Below are positions 1 to 5,451 of a stretch of 5,451 nucleotides of DNA, in pieces (the stretch's first letter is position 1; each line of letters opens with the position of its first letter). This DNA is from Gemmatimonadota bacterium (GTDB lineage: Bacteria > Gemmatimonadota > Gemmatimonadetes > Gemmatimonadales > GWC2-71-9). The notes below the pieces were generated by a model. That model had not been told where the DNA came from and made no database searches. It saw nothing but the letters and a program-made list of their open reading frames with translations. Both the position numbers and the translations under genes were made by a program. The DNA lies in contig QHUD01000215.1 in assembly GCA_003221085.1 (NCBI GenBank), forward strand, positions 1-5,451, read 5' to 3'.

Positions 1-189
1 TTCTACCTGGGGCGCGAGCTCATGAAGGCGAAGCTCGCCATTACCCTGGGGAAGACGTACCGACAGGAAGGCGCGCTGCAGTGGGGCTACCTCACGCCCC
101 CGGACGACCGCGGGCCCGAGCATGTGAAGCTGACGCAACGGTCGACGCGGTCGCGCGCGCGCGCCGGGCGCGCCAAGGGGAGCCGGTGA
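1..189 (+). CDS. C-terminal fragment of a probable dihydropteroate-synthase-related (pterin-binding) protein
   Basis: The reading frame is open from the first base to a TGA at 187-189, giving 62 residues; the start lies outside the window. The first 31 or so residues (FYLGRELMKAKLAITLGK, then a Tyr-Arg-Gln and a Leu-Gln-Trp-Gly-Tyr stretch) resemble, from memory, the C-terminal end of dihydropteroate-synthase-like proteins of the DUF6513/DUF4346 type found in bacteria and archaea that make folate or tetrahydromethanopterin. The last 15 or so residues are rich in Arg, Ser and Ala and look like a disordered basic tail. The stop overlaps the GTG start of pabB by four bases, and pABA made by PabB is the partner of the pterin in such pathways, so context agrees. 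That the frame is a real gene end is fairly sure; the family is a tentative recollection from a short fragment. Confidence 0.5.
   Translation, partial: FYLGRELMKAKLAITLGKTYRQEGALQWGYLTPPDDRGPEHVKLTQRSTRSRARAGRAKGSR
175..182 (+). promoter_or_regulatory. Shine-Dalgarno-like sequence for pabB
   Basis: The purine run AAGGGGAG ends three bases before the GTG at 186; its AAGG part is seven bases away. It lies inside the end of the upstream gene. This supports the GTG at 186 as the pabB start over the ATG at 81, which has no comparable site and would add 35 Arg/Ala-rich residues unlike any PabB N-terminus. Confidence 0.55.
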
Positions 190-1658
190 GCGCCACGACA
201 CCGCTGGTCCATGAACTGGTGCCCGCCCCCGACCCGCTCGAGACATGCGCCCGCTTCCAGGAGCTGCCCTTTGTCCTGTTCCTGGACAGCGCGACAGATC
301 CGGAGCACCTGGGACGCTACTCGTTCCTCGCAGCCGACCCCGTCACGGCGGTGCGCTCGAAGGGGCTGCTCACCCAGCAGCTCGTGGAGGGCAAGTGGGT
401 CCGCGTCGCCGGGGACCCGCTGGCACACGTCGGGACGCTCGTCGCGACACACGCAGCCGCGCCGGTGGCGGAGCTCCCGCCGTTCCAGGGCGGCGCCGCA
501 GGCTACGTCGGATACGACTGGGGCATCATGCTCGAGCGGGTCCCGCGTCCCCGCTATGACGATCTGGCCGTGCCCGACCTGCTGCTCGGTCTGTACGACT
601 GGGTGATCGCCTGGGATCACGCAGCCGCACGGGCATGGATCATTTCGACGGGGATGCCCGAGCGGGGAGCAGCTCGGGAGCGGCGCGCGGCTCAGCGGCT
701 GGCGTTCATTAAGGGTCGGCTGGCAGCGCCGGGCGCGGAGGGGCTCCCTGCGCGACAAAAAGACGCAGTCGCTCCGGGAGCCCCCCCGCGCCTGGCTCGA
801 AACTCGGCCGCTCCATCGTATCCGGTGCCCGGTATCCCCGGCGTCCGGTCGAATTTCACGCGCGAGGGCTACCTCGACGCCGTCGCCCGCGTCATCGAGT
901 ACGTATACGCCGGCGACATCTTCCAGGCGAACCTGTCGCAGCGTCTCCAAGCCCCGCTCGTCGGCACGCCGCTCGACTTGTACCGCCGGCTGCGCCATCG
1001 CAATCCGGCGCCATTCTCGGCCTACCTCGACTTCGGCGACCTCGTGGTGGTGAGCTCGTCTCCCGAGCGCTTCCTGCGCGTCGCACCGGGCGGTCTGGTC
1101 GAGACGCGGCCCATCAAGGGCACGCGTCCCCGGGGGCTTTCCCCCGAGCACGACGCGGCGCTCGCGCGCGCGCTCGTGGAGAGCGACAAGGATCGGGCCG
1201 AGAACGTGATGATCGTGGATCTCCTGCGGAACGACCTGTCGCGCGTGTGTCGCGCGGGATCGGTGCGCGTGCCGGAGCTGTTTGCGGTCGAGCACTATGC
1301 CACGGTGCACCACCTGGTCTCCACGGTCGTGGGCGAGCTCGCGCCGGAGCATGACGCGGCGGACCTGTTGCGGGCGGCCTTCCCCGGCGGGTCGATCACC
1401 GGTGCGCCCAAGGTGCGCGCGATGCAGATCATCTCGGAGCTCGAGCCTACGCAGCGCGCCGCGTACTGCGGCTCGATCGGCTATCTCTCCCTCTCGGGCG
1501 CGCTCGACACGAGCATCGTGATCCGCACCTGTCTCGTGCTGGGCCGCGAGGTGTACTTCCAGGTCGGCGGGGGCATCGTGGCGGATTCCGACCCCGAGCA
1601 AGAGTACCGGGAAACATTGGACAAGGCGCAGGGGCTCATCGCCGCACTGCTACCGTGA
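186..1658 (+). CDS. pabB: Aminodeoxychorismate synthase component I (para-aminobenzoate synthase)
   Basis: This 490-residue cytoplasmic enzyme aminates chorismate to 4-amino-4-deoxychorismate, the first step to p-aminobenzoate for folate or tetrahydromethanopterin. It normally takes ammonia from a PabA glutaminase; neither PabA nor the lyase PabC is in the window. The N-terminal domain has the PabB-like FLFLDSA and GRYSFLAADP segments within the first 60 residues. A Pro/Ala-rich linker of about 50 residues leads to the chorismate-binding domain, about residues 224-490. Motifs there are PIKGT with the catalytic-type Lys at residue 311, ENVMIVDLLRNDL (339-351), GGSITGAPK (401-409) and GGGIVADSDPEQEY (461-474). 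Anthranilate synthase has PIAGT, so Lys311 favours PabB. Length is typical. The start is GTG at 186, overlapping the upstream stop; its own stop overlaps the next start. No frameshift is seen. Confidence 0.93.
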   Translation: MSATTPLVHELVPAPDPLETCARFQELPFVLFLDSATDPEHLGRYSFLAADPVTAVRSKGLLTQQLVEGKWVRVAGDPLAHVGTLVATHAAAPVAELPPFQGGAAGYVGYDWGIMLERVPRPRYDDLAVPDLLLGLYDWVIAWDHAAARAWIISTGMPERGAARERRAAQRLAFIKGRLAAPGAEGLPARQKDAVAPGAPPRLARNSAAPSYPVPGIPGVRSNFTREGYLDAVARVIEYVYAGDIFQANLSQRLQAPLVGTPLDLYRRLRHRNPAPFSAYLDFGDLVVVSSSPERFLRVAPGGLVETRPIKGTRPRGLSPEHDAALARALVESDKDRAENVMIVDLLRNDLSRVCRAGSVRVPELFAVEHYATVHHLVSTVVGELAPEHDAADLLRAAFPGGSITGAPKVRAMQIISELEPTQRAAYCGSIGYLSLSGALDTSIVIRTCLVLGREVYFQVGGGIVADSDPEQEYRETLDKAQGLIAALLP

Positions 1659-1732
1659 TCCCGATCAGAGTGTCGTGCGTCGCGTGGCTCGCGGCCGTGA
1701 TGTGCTTCTTCACGGCTCCGTTCGCGTCCGCG
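1655..1732 (+). other. Signal peptide of the DUF1080-propeller protein
   Basis: Residues 1-26 have a short N-region with Arg5, a hydrophobic stretch from about residue 8 to 23, and Ala-Ser-Ala before Gln27-Gln28, a classical signal peptidase I site. No lipobox cysteine sits at the cleavage point. This supports the GTG at 1655 as start, because starting at the next in-frame Met (residue 16) would destroy the signal. Confidence 0.8.
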
Positions 1733-3901
1733 CAGCAGGCCGCTCGGGACACCGCCGGATTCGCGTCGATCTTCGATGGCACGACCCTGAACGGCTGGGA
1801 CGGCGATCCCGCGGTCTGGCGCGTCGAGCATGGGGCGATCGTCGGCGAAACCACCCCTGAGAAGCGGCTCAAGGCCAACACCTTCCTTATCTGGCGAGGC
1901 GGCACCACGCGGGACTTCGAGCTGATGCTCGAATACCGGCTCAGCACCCGCAACCCCGCCGGCAACAGCGGCGTGCAGTTCCGGAGCTCCCTCGTCCCGG
2001 ACGTGGGTCGTTGGGTGATGCGGGGCTATCAGGCGGACATCGACGCGGCCGACGCCTACACCGGCCAGATATATGAAGAGCGGGGACGCGGCTTCCTCGC
2101 GAAGCCGGGCCAGGCCGTGCGCGTCGCCGAAGGCGGTCGGCTGCAGGCGCTCGGGTCGGTGGGCAAGCCCGCAGTGCTCAAGGCGTTCATGAAAAAGGGG
2201 GACTGGAACGAGCTTCGCGTCGTGGCCCGCGGCAATGTCCTTTTCGAGGTCGTCAACGGACACGTGACCAGCCTGTTGGTGGACGATGACGGACGAGGGC
2301 GGGCCGCCGAGGGATTGCTGGGCCTGCAGCTGCACGCCGGTCCGCCCATGAAGATCGAATTCCGCAACATCCGCCTGAAACCTGCGGATTCAGCCTCGAC
2401 GCCCGGGCGCGCGGACTGGCTGACCGACGGCGGCAACCCGCAGCGTACCGCCTGGCAGCGGGATGAGACGATCCTGGCGACGCGCAGCGCCAAAGACATC
2501 AGGCTGCTGTGGAAGATCGCGCTGGACAACGCGCCGCGGGAAATGCACTCGCTCCTGCCCGCGCTCGTGGTGGGGCGGGTGGACATGCGCGACGGGCCGA
2601 AGGAGATCGTCATTGTCACCGGGGTGTCCGACAACCTGTACGCGATCGACGCTGGGCGTGGCGTACTGCTCTGGAAGCGGCGCTTCGATCACTCGTCCGT
2701 GGGCGACACCATTCCTCGGAGCGGTCTTATGTGCCCCGGCGGGATTACGGCGACGCCGGTGATCGCTTCCACGCCGGTGCCGGGACGGTACACGATCTAC
2801 GCCGTGTCGTGGGACGGGATGCTGCACCAGCTGAACGTCGCCGATGGCGAGGATGCGGCGCCGCCCGCCACGTTCATGCCGCCCAACGGCAAGCCGTACG
2901 CCTTGAACCTCTGGAAGAACGTGATTTACACGCACACCGCCCAGGGGTGCGGCGGTCATCCGAACATGGCGTATGCGTACGACCTCGCCACCAGCAAGGT
3001 CGGGAGCTGGGGACCCGCGGGCGGCGGCATGTGGGGTCGAACCGGGCCCGCCATCAGCTCACAAGGCGTGATGTATACCGGAACCGGGGACGGGCCCTGG
3101 GATCCCGAGCGCGGGATCTTCGGCAATGGGATCATCGGAGTCCGGCAGAATCCGACCACCAAAGCACTCGAGCTGGTGGACTACTTCGCGCCGTCGAACG
3201 CCGAGTGGCTGTTCAAGCGCGACCTCGACATGCAGGTGACGCCCGCGATCTTCCGGTACAAGGATCGGGAGCTCATGGTCGCGGCCGGGAAGGAGTGCCG
3301 CGTGTACCTGATGGACACCGAGTCGATCGGGGGTGACGACCATCGCACGCCGCTGTACCGCTCGCCGCTCTTGTGCAACGAGGGCGTCAATTTCGCCTCG
3401 GCGGGCGTGTGGGGCGCCATGGCGAGCTGGGTCGACGCCAACGGCACGCGCTGGGTGTTGGCGCCGTTTTGGGGACCCGAGCACTCGCTCTTCAAAGCGC
3501 CGGTGGAGCATGGCGAAGTCAAGGAAGGCGCGATCGCCGCGTTTAGAGTGGAAGAAGGAGACGGCAGCCTCCGGCTCGCGCCGGCCTGGGTCTCACCCGA
3601 CATGAACCGTGCCGAGCCCCCGGTGGTCGCCAACGGGGTCGTCTTCGCATATGGCAGCGGCGAGAGCACGACCCAGGCCACACCGGAGCAGGGACTCCGC
3701 GCGAACCGGTCCGAGATTCGCATCAAGAACTCCACCCACGCCGTCCTGTACGCGCTCGACGGCCAGACCGGCGACGAGCTGTGGTCGAGCGGCAGCAAGA
3801 TCACGTCCTGGAACCACTGGGCCGGCCTGTCGGTTGCGAACGGCCGTGTCTACCTCGGCACGTTCGACGGGACGTTGTACTGCTTCGGTATCACGCCATG
3901 A
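1655..3901 (+). CDS. Exported fusion of a DUF1080 (3-keto-disaccharide hydrolase-like) domain and a PQQ-type beta-propeller
   Basis: A 748-residue protein. Residues 1-26 form a signal peptide (Arg5, hydrophobic core, ASA before Gln27), so it acts in the periplasm or outside. Residues about 35-243 match DUF1080 (PF06439): FDGTTLNGW (40-48), GNSGVQFRS (103-111), GYQADID (124-130), YTGQIYEERGRG (135-146), Trp184-Asn185 and Asn201-Gly202. This concanavalin-like fold includes 3-ketoglycoside-cleaving enzymes but may also only bind sugar. Residues about 254-748 form a PQQ-type propeller, with tryptophan-docking blades at 328-340 (LYAIDAGRGVLLW) and 698-710 (LYALDGQTGDELW) and a quinoprotein-dehydrogenase-like GTGDG segment at 476-480. 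There is no CxxCH haem motif and no vicinal Cys-Cys as in methanol dehydrogenases, so PQQ binding is unproven. Mature cysteines are 360, 432, 548, 574 and 743. The GTG start overlaps the pabB stop; no clear Shine-Dalgarno sequence is close, suggesting coupled translation. Confidence 0.85.
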   Translation: MIPIRVSCVAWLAAVMCFFTAPFASAQQAARDTAGFASIFDGTTLNGWDGDPAVWRVEHGAIVGETTPEKRLKANTFLIWRGGTTRDFELMLEYRLSTRNPAGNSGVQFRSSLVPDVGRWVMRGYQADIDAADAYTGQIYEERGRGFLAKPGQAVRVAEGGRLQALGSVGKPAVLKAFMKKGDWNELRVVARGNVLFEVVNGHVTSLLVDDDGRGRAAEGLLGLQLHAGPPMKIEFRNIRLKPADSASTPGRADWLTDGGNPQRTAWQRDETILATRSAKDIRLLWKIALDNAPREMHSLLPALVVGRVDMRDGPKEIVIVTGVSDNLYAIDAGRGVLLWKRRFDHSSVGDTIPRSGLMCPGGITATPVIASTPVPGRYTIYAVSWDGMLHQLNVADGEDAAPPATFMPPNGKPYALNLWKNVIYTHTAQGCGGHPNMAYAYDLATSKVGSWGPAGGGMWGRTGPAISSQGVMYTGTGDGPWDPERGIFGNGIIGVRQNPTTKALELVDYFAPSNAEWLFKRDLDMQVTPAIFRYKDRELMVAAGKECRVYLMDTESIGGDDHRTPLYRSPLLCNEGVNFASAGVWGAMASWVDANGTRWVLAPFWGPEHSLFKAPVEHGEVKEGAIAAFRVEEGDGSLRLAPAWVSPDMNRAEPPVVANGVVFAYGSGESTTQATPEQGLRANRSEIRIKNSTHAVLYALDGQTGDELWSSGSKITSWNHWAGLSVANGRVYLGTFDGTLYCFGITP

Positions 3902-3963
3902 GAGCGTCTGCCGCGGCCGCAGTCCTGTGCCTGGGCGCCGTGGCGGGGACGCCCGCGCGGGCG
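3898..3963 (+). other. Signal peptide of the second propeller protein
   Basis: Residues 1-22 begin Met-Arg, continue with an Ala/Val/Leu-rich core and end Ala-Arg-Ala before Gln23-Asp24-Trp25. This fits signal peptidase I cleavage and export. Mature Asp24-Trp25 aligns with the Asp-Trp that opens the propeller half of the upstream protein, so the signal sits directly on the propeller with no extra domain. Confidence 0.8.
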
Positions 3964-5403
3964 CAGGATTGGACGACGGGGGGTTATGACGCCCAGCGTT
4001 CGTCCTGGGTAAGGGTGGAAGGAAAGATTTCAGCGGACAACTTACGGAAGCCCGGATTCCAGCTGCTCTGGAAGCTCAAGCTCGCCGATGAGGCGACGCG
4101 GGCGCGGGCGTTGACGCCACCCGTGCTGATCGATCTCGTGATCGGGTACCGGGGGTTCCGAGCCCTCGGCTTTGTGGGCGGAGCGTCCGACCATCTCGTG
4201 GCCATCGACACGGATGTTGGCCGCATCGAGTGGGAGCGGCGGTTCGCCTCGGGTACGCCACCAGCCGATGGCTCGCCGGCCTGCGCACGAGAGATGACGC
4301 CCAGTCTGGCGCGCCCGACGAACCCGGCGCTTCCAGCACCGGTCTGGGGAGACGGCGGCCCGCGTGCCGGTCAATCCGCGCGCAGCGCGGTCGGGGACGC
4401 CGGCCAAGGCGCCGTCACGCTGGCGCAGCTCGACACGCGCCGCCGGGAAGTCCCGCCGGCCCCTGCGAAGTCCACCGGCCCACGCCCCAGCCCGCGGCCC
4501 TTCCCCGTCGTGTACGCCGTGTCGAGTGACGGCAAGCTACGCACGCTGAACGTCATGAACGGCGCCGATGCCGAGCCACCGCTCCCGTTTCTTCCCCCGC
4601 ATGCAGACGCGCGCGGGCTGATCGTCGTCGATGAGGTCGCGTACGTCGCAACCACCGGGGGGTGTGGGGAGGCCCCGGACGGGATCTGGGCGCTCGATCT
4701 GGGCGCGAAGCAGGTCACCACGTGGCGCTCCCGTCGTGGGATTGCCGGCGCCGTGGGTCCGGCCATCGGTCCCGACGGAACGATTTACGTGGCGACGAGC
4801 GACGGGCAATTGGTGGCGCTCGAGCGACGCACCCTCGTGCCCAAGGGAGCGTATCGGTCAAGCGGGACGGCCTTCATCTCCTCGCCCGTCATCTTCGAGC
4901 ATCGGGGTAGACTGGTGATCGCCGCGTCGGGCCGGGACGGGCGGATTCGGCTGTTCGACACCCGCAGCTCGGCCTTCGTCGGGACATCGGTGTCTTCACG
5001 CGACGCCGCGCCCGCAGGCGACGCGCTCGCGAGCTGGGCGGACCCGGACGACACGCGCTGGCTCCTGGAGCCAGCTGCCCGCGGCGCCGGCATTGTCGGC
5101 TGGCAGGTGGTACAGCAGGACAGCGTGCCGACGCTCCGGCCCGGCTGGGTGTCACGCGACATAGCGGCGCCGCTCGCGCCGACCGTCGTCAACGGCGTGA
5201 TCTTCGTGCTTTCCCGGGGCGCGCAACCCTCCTCGCCCGCCGTCCTCTACGCGCTCGATGGCGTCACGGGCAAGGAACTGTGGAACAGCGGCACGGTGAT
5301 GCCAGCTTTCGCGCGCGGCGCCGTTTCGGCCGGGGGCAGCCAAGTGTACGTGGTGACCGATGATGGTGCAGTGTACGCGTTCGGCTTCCCGATGGAGCAC
5401 TGA
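3898..5403 (+). CDS. Exported PQQ-type beta-propeller protein, paralog of the preceding propeller
   Basis: A 501-residue protein with a signal peptide (residues 1-22, cleavage after Ala-Arg-Ala). The mature part aligns along its length with the propeller half of the upstream protein: DWTTGGYDAQRSSW matches DWLTDGGNPQRTAW, YAVSSDGKLRTLNV matches YAVSWDGMLHQLNV, and the ends match LYALDG.TG.ELW. Tryptophan-docking segments are at 100-112 and 450-462. Compared with the upstream copy it lacks the DUF1080 domain and the GTGDG-containing loop, and carries an extra Pro/Ala/Arg-rich stretch at about 134-203. Only two cysteines remain in the mature chain, 129 and 256. No CxxCH or vicinal Cys-Cys is present, so enzymatic activity is doubtful; a partner or scaffold role is possible. 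The ATG at 3898 overlaps the upstream stop as ATGA; starting at the ATG at 3781 would overlap the upstream gene by 121 bases and bury the signal peptide. Confidence 0.85.
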   Translation: MRASAAAAVLCLGAVAGTPARAQDWTTGGYDAQRSSWVRVEGKISADNLRKPGFQLLWKLKLADEATRARALTPPVLIDLVIGYRGFRALGFVGGASDHLVAIDTDVGRIEWERRFASGTPPADGSPACAREMTPSLARPTNPALPAPVWGDGGPRAGQSARSAVGDAGQGAVTLAQLDTRRREVPPAPAKSTGPRPSPRPFPVVYAVSSDGKLRTLNVMNGADAEPPLPFLPPHADARGLIVVDEVAYVATTGGCGEAPDGIWALDLGAKQVTTWRSRRGIAGAVGPAIGPDGTIYVATSDGQLVALERRTLVPKGAYRSSGTAFISSPVIFEHRGRLVIAASGRDGRIRLFDTRSSAFVGTSVSSRDAAPAGDALASWADPDDTRWLLEPAARGAGIVGWQVVQQDSVPTLRPGWVSRDIAAPLAPTVVNGVIFVLSRGAQPSSPAVLYALDGVTGKELWNSGTVMPAFARGAVSAGGSQVYVVTDDGAVYAFGFPMEH

Positions 5404-5405
5404 GG
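5402..5405 (+). promoter_or_regulatory. Shine-Dalgarno-like GAGG before the next gene
   Basis: GAGG overlaps the TGA of the second propeller gene and lies five bases upstream of the GTG at 5411. The spacing is suitable for initiation there. It is the best-placed ribosome binding site among the propeller-region junctions, where the others overlap and show none. Confidence 0.45.
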
Positions 5406-5410
5406 CCACC

Positions 5411-5451
5411 GTGTCCCGGAGTGCGGCGTGGCGCTGGGCGGCGGTCGTCGT
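5411..5451 (+). CDS. Start of a probable exported protein, cut by the window end
   Basis: From the GTG at 5411 the frame stays open for 13 codons plus two bases to the window end, reading Met-Ser-Arg-Ser-Ala-Ala-Trp-Arg-Trp-Ala-Ala-Val-Val and probably Val. Two arginines followed by a small hydrophobic run look like the opening of a signal peptide. It starts seven bases after the upstream stop with a GAGG five bases before it, so it would continue the same gene row. The family cannot be told from this much sequence, and a non-coding reading cannot be excluded. Confidence 0.4.
   Translation, partial: MSRSAAWRWAAVV

Noticed and set aside
151..165. Alternating CG run as a repeat or regulatory element
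   Set aside because: It is short, lies within the coding end of the upstream gene as Arg/Ala codons, and is common by chance at this GC content.
81..185. N-terminal extension of pabB from the ATG at 81
   Set aside because: It overlaps the upstream coding end by more than 100 bases and adds 35 Arg/Ala-rich residues outside the PabB family pattern. The GTG at 186 has a purine-rich site before it and matches the overlap style of the other junctions.
781..787. Run of seven C as a phase-variation or frameshift site
   Set aside because: PabB homology continues in the same frame on both sides, and the run sits in the variable inter-domain linker of a housekeeping gene, so nothing suggests slippage.
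87..1601. Long open frame of 504 codons on the - strand opposite pabB
   Set aside because: It mirrors a well-conserved PabB on the + strand. Its translation is rich in Arg, His and Asp with no recognisable motif, as expected of an antisense frame in GC-rich DNA.
186..1658. Anthranilate synthase component I (TrpE) as the identity of the chorismate-binding enzyme
   Set aside because: The active-site motif is PIKGT with Lys311 rather than PIAGT, and the N-terminal LLES-type tryptophan-binding motif is replaced by FLDSA, both typical of PabB.
1481..2335. 284-codon open frame on the - strand across the pabB/DUF1080 junction
   Set aside because: It lies opposite two genes with clear family motifs, has no recognisable domain, and is best explained by high GC at third positions removing stops.
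2729..2971. Haem c binding by the propeller (Cys-Pro-Gly-Gly at 360 and Gly-Cys-Gly-Gly-His at 431)
   Set aside because: Neither segment has the CxxCH spacing: the His follows a single Cys, and no second Cys lies directly before it.
3781..3897. N-terminal extension of the second propeller from the ATG at 3781
   Set aside because: It would run through the end of the upstream gene in another frame and place 39 polar residues before a perfectly good signal peptide. The ATG at 3898 is preferred.

Overview
The window is a GC-rich, fully coding stretch with every gene on the + strand. It holds the 3' end of one gene, three complete genes and the probable first codons of a fifth. No rRNA, tRNA, CRISPR array, insertion sequence or intergenic gap over 300 bases is visible. 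High GC, secreted beta-propeller proteins and a DUF1080 (3-keto-disaccharide hydrolase-like) domain suggest a soil-type Gram-negative bacterium such as Acidobacteriota (Vicinamibacteria-like), Methylomirabilota/Rokubacteria or Gemmatimonadota. This is a judgement from gene style only; nothing here fixes the taxon.

Layout: positions 1-189 are the C-terminus of a protein that resembles, from memory, dihydropteroate-synthase-related (pterin-binding) proteins. Positions 186-1658 encode aminodeoxychorismate synthase component I (PabB), identified by the PIKGT active-site motif that separates PabB from anthranilate synthase. Positions 1655-3901 encode a 748-residue exported protein joining an N-terminal DUF1080 domain to a C-terminal PQQ-type beta-propeller. 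Positions 3898-5403 encode a 501-residue exported propeller that is a diverged paralog of the preceding propeller half and lacks the DUF1080 domain. A GTG start with a Shine-Dalgarno-like GAGG lies at 5411 and begins what looks like another exported protein, cut by the window edge.

All three complete junctions are 4-base stop/start overlaps (GTGA, GTGA, ATGA), so the genes are probably co-transcribed and translationally coupled. The first two belong to cytoplasmic pterin/pABA metabolism. The next two, and probably the last, are exported to the periplasm or cell surface. The most interesting points are the DUF1080-propeller fusion, the tandem paralog that keeps only one of two apparent cysteine pairs, and the tight coupling of a folate-type gene to secreted quinoprotein-like genes.
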